DNA of 64,000 nt from an uncultured Eubacteriales bacterium (GCA_934454845.1 CAKSGV010000005.1:21040-85039), one strand, 5' to 3'. Positions 6,972-16,338 are shown, numbered from the stretch's first letter. The notes: generated from the letters alone by a model not told the origin. Translations and numbers: made by a program.

Positions 6972-9373
6972 TGGATTATATCGCACTTCGAAAAAAAATA
7001 ATCGAAAAAGAATTCGGCGGAATGAACGACAGGCAGTTTGAGGCTGTGACAACGGTATCCGGTCCGCTTTTGGTTTTAGCGGGCGCCGGCAGCGGGAAAA
7101 CGACCGTGCTTGTAAACCGCATAGCATACCTTGTTAAATACGGAAATGCTTATTTAAGCAAAAAAATTCAGGAACACACCGAAGACGATTTAAACGAGGC
7201 CTGCGCCTATATAGAAGATAAGCTTGATTTTATCGATAACCCCGCATTTAAAGTTGACGCTCCGAGGCCTTATGAGATTTTAGCCATAACCTTTACAAAT
7301 AAAGCAGCCGACGAATTAAAAGAGCGCATAAGCGCTAAACTCGGAATTGAAAATTCGGGAGTATGGGCAGGCACTTTCCATAGAATCTGCGGTCAGATAT
7401 TAAGATACAATGCCGAAAGAATAGGCTATAATTCGCATTTTACTATCTATGATTCCGACGATCAGAAAGCCGCTATGAAAACAATACTCAAAAAAGGCGA
7501 GATCGATGAAAAGCTGATACCGATAAAAAGTGCTCTTTCCTTTATTTCGCACTGCAAGGATTCTTTAATCTCTGCCGACGAGGCTTTAAGCGAGGCAGGT
7601 AACGATCCGCGAAAAAAAATACTCTGCGAGCTTTATAAAGAATATCAAAAACAGCTTAAATCCTCAAACGCAATGGATTTTGACGATATGATAGTAAATA
7701 CCGTTAATCTATTTGAGAATTCTCCCGATATTCTCGATTTTTATGCGGGAAGATTTAAGTATGTAATGGTAGACGAATATCAGGATACCAACTTTGCGCA
7801 GTACAGACTTATAAGCCTTATTTCTTCCAAACATAAAAACCTCTGCGTTGTCGGCGATGATGACCAGAGCATTTATAGGTTCAGAGGAGCGACCATTGAA
7901 AACATCCTCAATTTTGAGGACGAATTCGATAATGCAAAAACCATTCGCTTAGAGCAGAATTACCGCTCCACCTCAAACATATTAGACGCCGCAAACGAGG
8001 TGATCTCCCACAACCGTGCGAGAAAAGGCAAAAATCTCTGGACCGATTCAGGGAGCGGCGAGAAGATAACCGTGCGCACCTGCTTTGACGACAGAAGCGA
8101 AGCGGAGTATGTGACAGACGAAATACTTAAAAATGTGAAAAACGGCGACCTCTTTTCCGAAAACGCCGTGCTTTACAGAATGAACGCGCAGTCCGCTTCT
8201 ATTGAACAGAGATTTATAAGGTCCGGAATTGCGTATACTATAATCGGCTCAAGGAAATTCTTTGAAAGAAAAGAAATAAAGGATATTTTAGCCTATCTTG
8301 CCGTGATAAACAATCATAATGACGCGGTAAGGCTTAAAAGAATTATAAATGTGCCTAAGCGCGGAATAGGATTGACGACGATAAATTCAGCCGCCGAAAT
8401 TTCTGATAGCACAAATATTTCTCTTTTTGAAGTTTTTAAAAATTCGCACGAGTTCGCAAAAATTTCACGCGCTTCGCAAAAGCTCTCGGAATTCTGCGAG
8501 ATGATAGATAATTTCACAGCCGACGCCGAAAATTTAACCGTTGCGGAGCTTACGATAAAGGTTATCGAGCAAACGGGTTACAGGGACTCTCTTTTATCCG
8601 ATCCCGACGATCATTCTTCCGACAGAATTCAGAACTTAGAGGAACTTGTAAATACCATCAGGCAGTTTGACGAGGAGCACCCGGGAGCCTCGCTTTCTGA
8701 TTATCTCGAAGATATCGCGCTTCTTACGGATACCGATAATATGGAGCCCGACTCAAACAAGGTGGTTTTAATGACCGTTCATTCCGCAAAGGGACTTGAA
8801 TTTAAAAATGTGTTTCTTATAGGAATGGAAGAGGGAATTTTCCCGGGAAATATGTCAATTTTAGGCGGAGAGGCTGAAATTGAAGAAGAAAGGCGCTTAG
8901 CATACGTTGCGATAACAAGAGCCAAGAAAAAACTTGTTATCACCCACACCGTGCAAAGATATATGTATGCCTCCACGCAAAGAAACCTCCCCTCAAGATT
9001 TTTAGACGAAATTCCCGATCTTCTCTGCGAAAAATCAGCCGAAGAAAGAAGCTTCTTTAATTCCTATTCCGCTGGCGGCGGATATTCGGTGCAAAGAAGT
9101 TCCTCCGCTTTCGGCAATCCCGACGCGGGCTTTGCCGGCGGCTACAAATCAAAAACTTCTTTAAAAAATTCACTTTCGAAAACGCAGGCGCCCGCAAATA
9201 AAAACCCCGTCGACTGCTATAAGGTCGGGCAGACAGTCGAGCATTCCGCTTTCGGAACAGGCATTATCTCCGCTATAGTCCCCACCGCGACAGACGCTAT
9301 GCTTACTATCGAGTTTGAAAAGGTGGGTACTAAAAAAATTATGGCGGGTTATGCAAAATTAAAAATTCTTTAA
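6971..9373 (+). CDS. pcrA: ATP-dependent DNA helicase PcrA/UvrD
   Basis: An 800-residue superfamily 1A helicase that unwinds 3'-tailed DNA in repair and replication restart. Motifs appear in order: GAGSGKT (residues 38-44, motif I), AITFTNKAADELKERI (Ia), VDEYQDTN (II), GDDDQSIYRFRGA (III), EQNYRS (IV), TVHSAKGLEF (V) and RLAYVAITRAKK (VI). The tail ends with a small basic Tudor-like domain (VEHSAFGTGII) typical of PcrA, which contacts RNA polymerase. About 35 extra residues separate motif I from motif Ia (about 58-95), longer than in Bacillus PcrA. The gene starts one base before the end of the HPr-like gene. Confidence 0.96.
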   Translation: MDYIALRKKIIEKEFGGMNDRQFEAVTTVSGPLLVLAGAGSGKTTVLVNRIAYLVKYGNAYLSKKIQEHTEDDLNEACAYIEDKLDFIDNPAFKVDAPRPYEILAITFTNKAADELKERISAKLGIENSGVWAGTFHRICGQILRYNAERIGYNSHFTIYDSDDQKAAMKTILKKGEIDEKLIPIKSALSFISHCKDSLISADEALSEAGNDPRKKILCELYKEYQKQLKSSNAMDFDDMIVNTVNLFENSPDILDFYAGRFKYVMVDEYQDTNFAQYRLISLISSKHKNLCVVGDDDQSIYRFRGATIENILNFEDEFDNAKTIRLEQNYRSTSNILDAANEVISHNRARKGKNLWTDSGSGEKITVRTCFDDRSEAEYVTDEILKNVKNGDLFSENAVLYRMNAQSASIEQRFIRSGIAYTIIGSRKFFERKEIKDILAYLAVINNHNDAVRLKRIINVPKRGIGLTTINSAAEISDSTNISLFEVFKNSHEFAKISRASQKLSEFCEMIDNFTADAENLTVAELTIKVIEQTGYRDSLLSDPDDHSSDRIQNLEELVNTIRQFDEEHPGASLSDYLEDIALLTDTDNMEPDSNKVVLMTVHSAKGLEFKNVFLIGMEEGIFPGNMSILGGEAEIEEERRLAYVAITRAKKKLVITHTVQRYMYASTQRNLPSRFLDEIPDLLCEKSAEERSFFNSYSAGGGYSVQRSSSAFGNPDAGFAGGYKSKTSLKNSLSKTQAPANKNPVDCYKVGQTVEHSAFGTGIISAIVPTATDAMLTIEFEKVGTKKIMAGYAKLKIL

Positions 9374-9395
9374 TTCTTTTTTAACAATATTTTCG

Positions 9396-9401
9396 TATAA
9401 T
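9396..9401 (+). promoter_or_regulatory. Weak candidate promoter upstream of the 9435 membrane gene (-10 only)
   Basis: A perfect TATAAT lies 33 bases upstream of the ATG, in the short gap after pcrA. The region 17 bases upstream (ATTCTT) is a poor -35, so this is only a candidate; read-through from pcrA is also possible because no terminator hairpin is seen in the gap. Confidence 0.35.
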
Positions 9402-9434
9402 ATTTTTAATGATAAATTTGAAAGGAGCAATCTT

Positions 9435-10232
9435 ATGGCCTCAAGCGCTTCGGTAAGATCAAATGCGCGGCTCGCTTTAAATGGCAGATATTTAAAATGC
9501 ACCGCGGCATCTCTCTCCTTAGTCTTCACGCAGATAATAATTCTTATGATCTGCAGTGCGGTTTCGGTTATGGGAAACAGTGTTGCCGTGTGGATAGTAA
9601 GGCTTTTATTTCACCTGTTTTTATCATTTCCGCTTTTCCTCGGCACCGTGAGATATTTTAAAAGGCTGATTTTCGGAATTGAAGACGCGGTCATAGATGT
9701 TTTTTACTATTTTTCCGAAATAAAGCTCTATAAAAAAGCTCTTAAATTCACTTTTTCATTTTTTGTAAACCTTGCCTTAAAGGCGCTTATTAGCTTTTTG
9801 CCCGCAATAATAGTGAGAATTCTCACCAGATCCTATTTCTATGAATTTTTTGATCTTAAAGTGCCGCAGATCGCGGCAAATCTCTGGGCGGCAGGAAATA
9901 TATTCGTGTTTATAGGCTCGGTTTGTTTCCTTATTTTGGCATTAAAGCTTTATCTTGCGCCGTTTTTATTCGTTGCGGATGAAAATATGTGCCCTGGAGA
10001 ATGTATAACAGTTTCTGTAATCATTTCAAGAATATCATTTTCATCATTTGTTTTTCTACTATTTAGTTTATCGTTTTATATAATCATTTCGCTGTTTTTT
10101 GTTCCGCTCGTTTTCACCGCGCCGTTTTTCTTTGCTTGCTATGCGGTTCATTCAAGATACGCGATCTCACAGTATAACGGGCATATAGACGCGGATATTC
10201 ATAACTGTCACTGTTATGAAGCAAATATATAA
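9435..10232 (+). CDS. Multi-pass membrane protein, DUF975-like
   Basis: A 265-residue integral membrane protein with five or six hydrophobic segments (roughly residues 22-44, 52-72, 106-128, 150-172 and 194-232). The N-terminus (SVRSNARLALNGRY) and the FPLFLGTVRYFKRL...DVFYYF region resemble the DUF975 family of poly-transmembrane proteins common in Clostridia, which is a tentative match. A strong AAAGGAGCA ribosome binding site precedes the ATG. The tail is short and His/Cys-containing (DIHNCHCYEANI). No transport or enzymatic motif is visible. It overlaps the longest frame of the next gene, and the two probably form one transcript ending at the terminator after rlmD. Confidence 0.75.
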   Translation: MASSASVRSNARLALNGRYLKCTAASLSLVFTQIIILMICSAVSVMGNSVAVWIVRLLFHLFLSFPLFLGTVRYFKRLIFGIEDAVIDVFYYFSEIKLYKKALKFTFSFFVNLALKALISFLPAIIVRILTRSYFYEFFDLKVPQIAANLWAAGNIFVFIGSVCFLILALKLYLAPFLFVADENMCPGECITVSVIISRISFSSFVFLLFSLSFYIIISLFFVPLVFTAPFFFACYAVHSRYAISQYNGHIDADIHNCHCYEANI

Positions 10233-10254
10233 AAAAGCTTGCGGGAGAGAAAAA

Positions 10255-10695
10255 ATGGCAGGAAAAATAATCACTAAAATTTTATATGTTCTCACGGCAG
10301 TAATTACAATATTTAATCTTATCGCAGGGGTAAAGGAAAGCCTTTTCTTTGATATAGACAGACTCCCCGAGGGAAAACTCGTAAGCTCAAGCGTTTCGCC
10401 GGATGAAAAGAGAATTCTTAATATCTATTCGGTAAGCAATTCGGTCGGCAGCGCTGTAAGAGGCGAAATTGTTTATAAAAACGAGAAAAAGAATATCTTT
10501 TGGCAGACCGGCATTACCACTGCCGACTCTTATTGGATCAATGATAAGGGAGTCAGTATCAACGGCGTAGGACTCAATGTGGTAAACGAGGATACCTATG
10601 ATTCCAGAAGAGGAACTTCTCTCTTCCAGGAGGGCAACCTCGGAGGCGAGGCGGCTCCCGAAAATATTGCGGGGTTAAACAAGCAGAATGGTTAA
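10255..10695 (+). CDS. Membrane-anchored DUF5412-like protein
   Basis: I place the start at the ATG at 10255, behind a GGGAGAG ribosome binding site, rather than at the in-frame ATG at 10216 that overlaps the previous gene; this gives 146 residues. One N-terminal hydrophobic segment (KILYVLTAVITIFNLIAGV) anchors a short extracytoplasmic domain with SVSPDEKRILNIYSV, RGEIVYKNEKKNIFW and SYWINDKGVSINGVGLNV. This pattern (SPDxK...VRGEL...IYW...W.dd..I.INg..LdV) resembles DUF5412. Function is unknown. The gene overlaps the rlmD start by eight bases. Confidence 0.7.
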   Translation: MAGKIITKILYVLTAVITIFNLIAGVKESLFFDIDRLPEGKLVSSSVSPDEKRILNIYSVSNSVGSAVRGEIVYKNEKKNIFWQTGITTADSYWINDKGVSINGVGLNVVNEDTYDSRRGTSLFQEGNLGGEAAPENIAGLNKQNG

Positions 10696-12031
10696 AAATG
10701 AAATAATAAACCTTAAAATTTCGGCTTATTCCTCTTCGGGCGACGGTATCGGCAGAACTGACGACGGCTTTGCCGTGTTTGTCCCGAAAGTCGCTTTAGG
10801 CGATGAGATAACGGCTAAAATTCTTAAGGTTAAAAAAAACTATGCTTTCGCAAAATGCGAAAGCATAATAAATGCAGGCCCCGACAGGGAAGAAAACGAC
10901 TGCGAATTTTTCTCAAAATGCGGCGGCTGCAAGCTTAGGCATATAAGCTATGAAGCAGAGCTAAATCTAAAAGAGGAAACTGTGCGGTCAAATCTTAAAA
11001 AGATAGCTAAAATCGATATGCCCCCTGAAAAAATAACCGCTTTAAATCCTTTAAGATACAGAAATAAAGCTGTATATCCTATAGACAGCTCAGGGAAAAC
11101 GGGTCTTTATGCCCCGAATTCCCATAGAGTTATTCCGATTTCAGACTGCAAAATAGAAAATGAGCAGAATTTTAAAATTTGCAAAGCTTTTGAAAATTGG
11201 ATAAGCGATTTTCAAGTCCCCGTGTTTGATGAAACTTCGGGCAAAGGAATTATAAGGCGGCTTTGCATAAGGCACGCAAATGCCACAAACGAAATAATGG
11301 TGGGAATAGTTGCCGCAAAGGAAAATTTTGCGGGAATTGATAATCTTCCCCTTTATCTTAAAAATTCAGATCTTAATATCAAGACCGTGGTATTAAACAT
11401 AAATAAAAAACTTGACAATGTTATCTTTTCGGATAAGACTGTTATACTTTCGGGCGACGGTTACATAACCGATATTCTCTGCGGAGTAAAACTAAGAATT
11501 TCGCTTAAAACCTTTTATCAGGTTAATTCCCCTATGGCGGAGCTTTTATATAAAAAAGCCGCCGTTTTAGGCGAAATCGAGAATAAAACCGTGCTCGATC
11601 TTTACTGCGGAGCTGGCTCTATCGGCTTATCAATGGCAAAAAAAGCAAAAAAAATAATCGGGGTGGAAATTGTCCCCGAAGCGGTTATTGACGCGAAGTT
11701 CAACGCTTTAGCTAATGGCTTTTCAAATGCCGAATTCATCTGTGCCGACGCGGCAAAAGCCGCAAAAATGCTATATGATAAAAATTTAAAGCCCGATGTT
11801 GTAATAGTCGATCCGCCGAGAAAAGGCTGTGACAGGGCGCTTATAGAAACTATCTGCAAGGATTTTTCACCCGAAAGAATGGTATATGTTTCTTGCGACA
11901 GCGCAACTCTTGCACGAGATGCGGAGATTTTTGCGGAATATTCATATTCGCTTAAGTCTTACGCGCCTTTTGACCTTTTCCCCCGCACCTCACATGTGGA
12001 GTGTGTGGCGCTGTTTGTGAAAGAGAAATAA
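10688..12031 (+). CDS. rlmD: 23S rRNA (uracil-C5)-methyltransferase, RlmD/RlmCD family
   Basis: A 447-residue RumA-type enzyme that makes 5-methyluridine in 23S rRNA from SAM. It carries an N-terminal TRAM domain (residues about 3-60), the iron-sulfur cysteine cluster CEFFSKCGGCKLRH plus a later Cys in SDCKIE, the SAM loop DLYCGAGSIGLSMA, DPPRKGC, and the catalytic YVSCDSATLARD near the C-terminus with its nucleophilic Cys. In Gram-positives a single homologue often modifies both U747 and U1939 (RlmCD), so the exact site cannot be assigned from sequence. It ends 18 bases before a strong terminator. Confidence 0.94.
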   Translation: MVKNEIINLKISAYSSSGDGIGRTDDGFAVFVPKVALGDEITAKILKVKKNYAFAKCESIINAGPDREENDCEFFSKCGGCKLRHISYEAELNLKEETVRSNLKKIAKIDMPPEKITALNPLRYRNKAVYPIDSSGKTGLYAPNSHRVIPISDCKIENEQNFKICKAFENWISDFQVPVFDETSGKGIIRRLCIRHANATNEIMVGIVAAKENFAGIDNLPLYLKNSDLNIKTVVLNINKKLDNVIFSDKTVILSGDGYITDILCGVKLRISLKTFYQVNSPMAELLYKKAAVLGEIENKTVLDLYCGAGSIGLSMAKKAKKIIGVEIVPEAVIDAKFNALANGFSNAEFICADAAKAAKMLYDKNLKPDVVIVDPPRKGCDRALIETICKDFSPERMVYVSCDSATLARDAEIFAEYSYSLKSYAPFDLFPRTSHVECVALFVKEK

Positions 12032-12049
12032 GAATTATTTCATATCAAT

Positions 12050-12077
12050 AGCTCCCTATGATAAGGGAGCTTTTTTT
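12050..12077 (+). terminator. Rho-independent terminator after rlmD
   Basis: A perfect 8-bp stem AGCTCCCT/AGGGAGCT with a six-base loop is followed by a run of seven T residues. It separates the plus-strand rlmD unit from the converging minus-strand ktrA gene. The opposite strand lacks a good T run, so it mainly serves rlmD. Confidence 0.9.
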
Positions 12078-12726
12078 ATTTCAATTTTCCGAGTTTTTCG
12101 GTTTCAGCTATAACTATAAGCTTATCAAAAGATGAGATAGGCATTGAAGGATCGACGAGAGTGTTTACTTCACCGCCCTTTATCACCGCTATAACATTTA
12201 TTCCGTATTTTTCTCTTAATTTAAGTTCTTTTAAACTTTTATCTTTCCATTCCTGCCTGATATTAAGCTCCACAACGGAAATTCCCTCCGCAAGCTCCGC
12301 CATATCGATAAATCCGGAACTTAACATATTTTTCGCAAGCCTGATACCCGATTCTTTTTCGGGAAAAACAGTTTTATCCACGCCGATCTTTTCAAGAATC
12401 TCGGCGTGTTTTTCATTTTTGCACTTTGCAATCACTGTCTTAACGCCCGAATCCTTGCAAAGCATGGCGATCATAATGCTCGCCTCGAATTTTCCCGCCA
12501 TAGCTATAACAACAACATCGGCGTTTTTAATTCCCAAAGCCGCCATAACCTCCGGATCGGAAGCGTCGGCACATTTGCATATCGGTAAATAAGCCGCCGC
12601 TTCTTCAACTGCCGATTCATCTATATCCACTCCGATAACATCGGCGCCGTTTAAAGCAAGCTCTTTTGCTACGGCTTTGCCGTATCGCCCTAATCCTAAA
12701 ACCGCATAAGTTTTTTTATTACTCAT
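12076..12726 (-). CDS. Potassium uptake regulatory subunit, KtrA/TrkA family (RCK protein)
   Basis: A 216-residue cytoplasmic gating subunit. The N-terminal RCK_N domain has the dinucleotide-binding motif GLGRYGKAVAKELALNGADVIGVD, and the C-terminal RCK_C domain runs over about residues 135-215. The size and single RCK pair fit KtrA/KtrC, not the double-length TrkA of proteobacteria. I chose the ATG giving MSNKKTYAVLG because a GTGAGG ribosome binding site lies eight bases upstream; a frame nine codons longer has no such site. It lies downstream of the KtrB/TrkH channel gene on the same strand. RCK_C domains of this family often bind cyclic di-AMP, which I cannot confirm here. Confidence 0.92.
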   Translation of the reverse strand: MSNKKTYAVLGLGRYGKAVAKELALNGADVIGVDIDESAVEEAAAYLPICKCADASDPEVMAALGIKNADVVVIAMAGKFEASIMIAMLCKDSGVKTVIAKCKNEKHAEILEKIGVDKTVFPEKESGIRLAKNMLSSGFIDMAELAEGISVVELNIRQEWKDKSLKELKLREKYGINVIAVIKGGEVNTLVDPSMPISSFDKLIVIAETEKLGKLK

Positions 12727-12801
12727 TTTTATAACCTCACTTAGACAATACAATCATGATACAACGCTTCTCATAGCGGAAAATTTGTCCGATTATATTG
12801 T

Positions 12802-14163
12802 CTATCCTATATTCAATTCTTCCTCAGGATCTTTAACGGAATTCCCATTTTTCGCTTTTTTGCCGAACGCAACGGCTATAGATATCGGTCCTACTCTGCC
12901 GAAATACATTGTAAAACAAAGCACGAGTTTAGCGGCCCATTGAAGCGTAGGGGTAAGGTTGCGGCTTAGCCCCACTGTGGCCGCCGCGCTGACCGTTTCA
13001 AAAACAATATCGAGAAAATCGGCGTTACATAAAAAGCTTAGAAAAACCGTGGAAACAAAGACCGTGGCGAACAGGAAAAAGAATACTGCCGCCGCTTTTC
13101 TCACGGCTGTTTCGGAAATTTTTCTGCCGAAAGCGCATACATCCTTTTTACCGTTTATAACCGCTTTAGCCGCTAAGAATATGACATCTATCGTGACAGT
13201 CTTTATTCCGCCCGCCGTACCGACAGGTGAGCCTCCGATAAACATTAAAAGCAAACACACCGCAGAGGCGGCATTTGAAAGGTTTTGCTGAGGAATTGTC
13301 GCAAATCCCGCCGTTCTTGTAGTGACCGACTGAAATATACTTGCCTGAATTTTATCCCATAAAGAGAATTTTCCGATTGTAAGGTCGTTATTATATTCTG
13401 CGGTGAAAATCAAAACTGCGCCCGAAATTATGAAAAAAAGCGTTGAAATTATTACAAGCTTACTTTGCAAAGTGAGCCTTTTAAATACTTTAAGCTTATG
13501 GTTTTTAAACTTATCTTTTATAACCCTTATGAGGTCCCACCAGACGATAAAGCCCAAGCCCCCGAAAATAATCAGCAATTCGGTTACGATGTTTATAATG
13601 GGGTTGTTATAATAATCCACAAGGCTGTTTTGTGAAATTATATCGATTCCGGCATTGCAAAAAGCGGAAACGGAATTAAAAACAGATATCCATATTCCCT
13701 TTAATCCGAACTGCGGAATAAAAACAGCCATATAGCAAAGCGCGCCTATCCCCTCGACCGTGAAAGTACCGATAACCACTTTTCTCACGAATTTTACAAT
13801 TCCCGAAAAAGTGTTTAAATTAAAGGACTCCTGAATAATCAGCCTGTCCGAAAAGCCGAGCTTTTTATTAAAGCTTATTAAAAAGCCCGAAATGACCGTG
13901 ATGACTCCGAGCCCGCCTATCTGAATAAGCAGGAGGATAACTATATGTCCGAAAGTGCTGTAAGTGCTGACGGTCGGCACGGTCACAAGCCCCGTAACGC
14001 AGGTGGAAGTGACGGCGGTGAAAAGCGCGTCAATATACTTTATCTTCACCCCTGCAGAGGATACGGGCAGATATAAAAGAAGGCTACCTAAAATTATAAC
14101 GCTGAAAAATCCTATAAGTACAAGCAGAGGCGGATTTATTTTTTTGACCTTTTTAAAGCTCAT
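12802..14163 (-). CDS. Potassium channel subunit, TrkH/KtrB family
   Basis: A 453-residue integral membrane protein made of four M1-P-M2 units. The selectivity-filter-like loops are visible: TSTCVTGLVTV (first), SVSAFCNAGIDI (second), VTTRTAGFATI (third) and VSAAATVGLSRNLTP (fourth), each with the conserved filter glycine. The length is typical of KtrB rather than the longer proteobacterial TrkH. Together with the KtrA-like subunit downstream it forms a Na+- or H+-coupled K+ uptake system. The upstream anchored protein ends eight bases before this start, so the three genes are likely one operon. Confidence 0.93.
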   Translation of the reverse strand: MSFKKVKKINPPLLVLIGFFSVIILGSLLLYLPVSSAGVKIKYIDALFTAVTSTCVTGLVTVPTVSTYSTFGHIVILLLIQIGGLGVITVISGFLISFNKKLGFSDRLIIQESFNLNTFSGIVKFVRKVVIGTFTVEGIGALCYMAVFIPQFGLKGIWISVFNSVSAFCNAGIDIISQNSLVDYYNNPIINIVTELLIIFGGLGFIVWWDLIRVIKDKFKNHKLKVFKRLTLQSKLVIISTLFFIISGAVLIFTAEYNNDLTIGKFSLWDKIQASIFQSVTTRTAGFATIPQQNLSNAASAVCLLLMFIGGSPVGTAGGIKTVTIDVIFLAAKAVINGKKDVCAFGRKISETAVRKAAAVFFFLFATVFVSTVFLSFLCNADFLDIVFETVSAAATVGLSRNLTPTLQWAAKLVLCFTMYFGRVGPISIAVAFGKKAKNGNSVKDPEEELNIG

Positions 14164-14170
14164 TTTTACT

Positions 14171-14809
14171 TTATCCCAACCAATCGCTGTTATAAACTTT
14201 AAAACTGTTTCTGTATTTTATAACGATTAAATCGATTTTATTCGTTTCTTCTTTTTTAGAGCCTTTTATACTGTAAGACACGGTAACGGTCTTAGCGGAT
14301 TTTATCTTATCGGGGTTTAAAAAACAGCTTTTCATAATTTTGCTGTCGCGCTCGGAATAATAAGAATTTATTTTTTTTTTAAGGGTTTTAAGCGCGGAAG
14401 AAGAGTAATCGACGGTCTTAACAGCCTCGGCTGTCACCTTATAGTTATCGCCGTAGTCCGATTTAAGAGCGCTGTCGGTGATTTTTTTGATATAAGAGTA
14501 AAGGTCCGCTCTTTTTTCAAAAGACTGCTCAAACTGGCTTGCAAAGTTCTTTACAAACTCGCTCTCGCTTGAATACGCACCGCTTTTAACAAGATACACC
14601 GACATATTTTTTATATTATAAACACCTGTTTTATCTAAGTTTTCATAATCCGCCAAAGTGTTTGCGTAAACATAGTTTTCCGCCGCCTTTTGCGCCTTTT
14701 CTACATCGTTTCCTGATCCGAAAAAGTAAACTCCGCAAAAAGCTAAAGCTCCTACAACAACGGCACAGATAATAAGTATCACGATTTTTTTAGCTTTATT
14801 TTCTTTCAT
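14171..14809 (-). CDS. Membrane-anchored hypothetical protein upstream of ktrB
   Basis: A 212-residue protein with a basic N-terminus (MKENKAKK), one hydrophobic segment (residues 9-31) and a long soluble extracytoplasmic region rich in Lys, Ser and Tyr. The soluble part resembles the broad NTF2-like or DUF4878-type lipoprotein fold (helical start VEKAQKAAENYVYANTLADYENL, later beta strands VTVSYSIKGSKKEETNKIDLIVIKYRNSFKVYN), but I cannot name a family. No clean lipobox is seen, although a Cys sits in the membrane segment. The start has an AAAGGTG ribosome binding site. Position suggests cotranscription with the potassium system; a role in it is only inference. Confidence 0.75.
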   Translation of the reverse strand: MKENKAKKIVILIICAVVVGALAFCGVYFFGSGNDVEKAQKAAENYVYANTLADYENLDKTGVYNIKNMSVYLVKSGAYSSESEFVKNFASQFEQSFEKRADLYSYIKKITDSALKSDYGDNYKVTAEAVKTVDYSSSALKTLKKKINSYYSERDSKIMKSCFLNPDKIKSAKTVTVSYSIKGSKKEETNKIDLIVIKYRNSFKVYNSDWLG

Positions 14810-14828
14810 TGATCGATCACCTTTATTA

Positions 14829-14862
14829 TTTTATAAAATTACCGCTGGATAAACAGCGGTAA
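14829..14862 (-). terminator. Terminator after proS
   Basis: On the minus strand a perfect 9-bp stem TTACCGCTG/CAGCGGTAA with a six-base loop is followed by a short T-rich tract (TTTTATAAAAT). It lies directly after the proS stop, and the next minus-strand gene starts just beyond it. Confidence 0.75.
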
Positions 14863-14867
14863 AAATA

Positions 14868-16304
14868 TTAATAAGCTTTTCCGAAATAAAGCATTTTATC
14901 GGCTTTTTTGCCGCAGCAAACGCAGGTATCGGAAATATGCTCCTGCTCAAAGGGAATACATCTCGAGGTTACTCCGGCATATTCCTTTAATTTATCCTCG
15001 CATTCTCTGCTGCCGCACCACATAGCTCTGATAAAGCCGGGCTTGTTATCGGCGATCTCTTTCATTTCATCGAGAGTTTTCGCGTCAAATGTCATATTTT
15101 CGCGGCGCTTTAAAGCAGTGTTATAAAGATTATCGCGAACTTCGCCTAAAAGACGCGGAATTTCGGTTTCTAAAGAGTTTAAAGAAACTGTCGTCTTTTC
15201 ATAATTATCTCTGCGGGCTACAACACAACAGTTGTTTTCAATATCTCTCGGGCCTATCTCAATTCTTAAAGGAACGCCCTTCATTTCATATTCAGCGAAC
15301 TTCCAGCCTGGCGACTGCTCCGATTTATCACATTTTATCCTGCAGATATTTTTAAGTCTTTCGCAAATCTCATCAGCTTTTTCGGTAACGCCGGGCTTAT
15401 GCGAAGCTATGGGAACAACTATTGCCTGAATGGGCGCTATTGCAGGCGGAAGAACAAGTCCGTTATCATCGCCGTGAGTCATAATAACAGCGCCGATAAG
15501 CCTCGTTGTTGTGCCCCAGGAAGTCTGATAAGGGTGGCGGAGCTTATTCTCGCGGTCAGTAAATGTCACATCGAAAGCTTTTGAAAAGCCGTCGCCGAAA
15601 TAGTGGGAGGTTCCGCTCTGCAGAGCCTTACCGTCATGCATAAGCGCCTCAATCGTATAAGTAGCCTTGGCGCCTGCGAAGCGCTCTTTTTCGGTCTTTT
15701 GACCTTTTACAACGGGCATTGCAAGATATTTTTCCGCAAACTCGGCATAAACATTCAGCATCTGCTCTGTTTCTTTTTTAGCCTCTTCGGGGGTTTCGTG
15801 AATAGTGTGTCCCTCCTGCCAGAGGAATTCTCTCGATCTTAAAAAAGGCCTTGTTGTTTTTTCCCATCTTACAACGCTGCACCACTGATTATAGAGCTTC
15901 GGCAGATCGCGGTAGGACTGAACGACATTTTTAAAGTGATCGCAAAAAAGAGTTTCGGAAGTGGGGCGCACGCAAAGCCGTTCTTCAAGCTTCTCGTTTC
16001 CTCCCTGCGTTACCCATGCAACCTCGGGCGCGAACCCCTCAACGTGGTCCTTTTCTTTCTGCAGAAGGCTTTCCGGGATAAACATCGGCATATAAACATT
16101 TTCGTGACCCTTTTCTTTAAACATAGAGTCCATTATATGCTGAATATTTTCCCAGATAGCATAACCGTAAGGTCTGATTATCATACAGCCCTTCACCGAA
16201 GAATAATCAATCAGCTCGGCTTTTATGCACACATCGGTATACCACTGCGCAAAATCCTCATCCATAGGAGTTATCGATTTTACGAGCTTTTCATTTTTTG
16301 CCAT
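14868..16304 (-). CDS. proS: Prolyl-tRNA synthetase, archaeal/eukaryotic-like short type
   Basis: A 478-residue class II synthetase that charges tRNA-Pro. It lacks the large editing insertion of the typical bacterial ProS and matches the shorter ProS form shared with eukaryotes and some bacteria. Class II signatures include RPTSETLFCDHF, FLRSREFLWQEGHTIH and SGTSHYFGDGFSKAFDV. The C-terminus carries a Cys-rich zinc-binding-like extension (WCGSRECEDKL...CVCCGKKAD). The start at MAKNEKLV follows an AAGGTG ribosome binding site; the longer frame upstream overlaps the promoter. No T-box precedes it, unlike pheS and asnS here. Transcription should start from the 16339-16367 promoter. Confidence 0.95.
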   Translation of the reverse strand: MAKNEKLVKSITPMDEDFAQWYTDVCIKAELIDYSSVKGCMIIRPYGYAIWENIQHIMDSMFKEKGHENVYMPMFIPESLLQKEKDHVEGFAPEVAWVTQGGNEKLEERLCVRPTSETLFCDHFKNVVQSYRDLPKLYNQWCSVVRWEKTTRPFLRSREFLWQEGHTIHETPEEAKKETEQMLNVYAEFAEKYLAMPVVKGQKTEKERFAGAKATYTIEALMHDGKALQSGTSHYFGDGFSKAFDVTFTDRENKLRHPYQTSWGTTTRLIGAVIMTHGDDNGLVLPPAIAPIQAIVVPIASHKPGVTEKADEICERLKNICRIKCDKSEQSPGWKFAEYEMKGVPLRIEIGPRDIENNCCVVARRDNYEKTTVSLNSLETEIPRLLGEVRDNLYNTALKRRENMTFDAKTLDEMKEIADNKPGFIRAMWCGSRECEDKLKEYAGVTSRCIPFEQEHISDTCVCCGKKADKMLYFGKAY

Positions 16305-16338
16305 AATATCTATCACCTTAAATGTATATAATATAATT

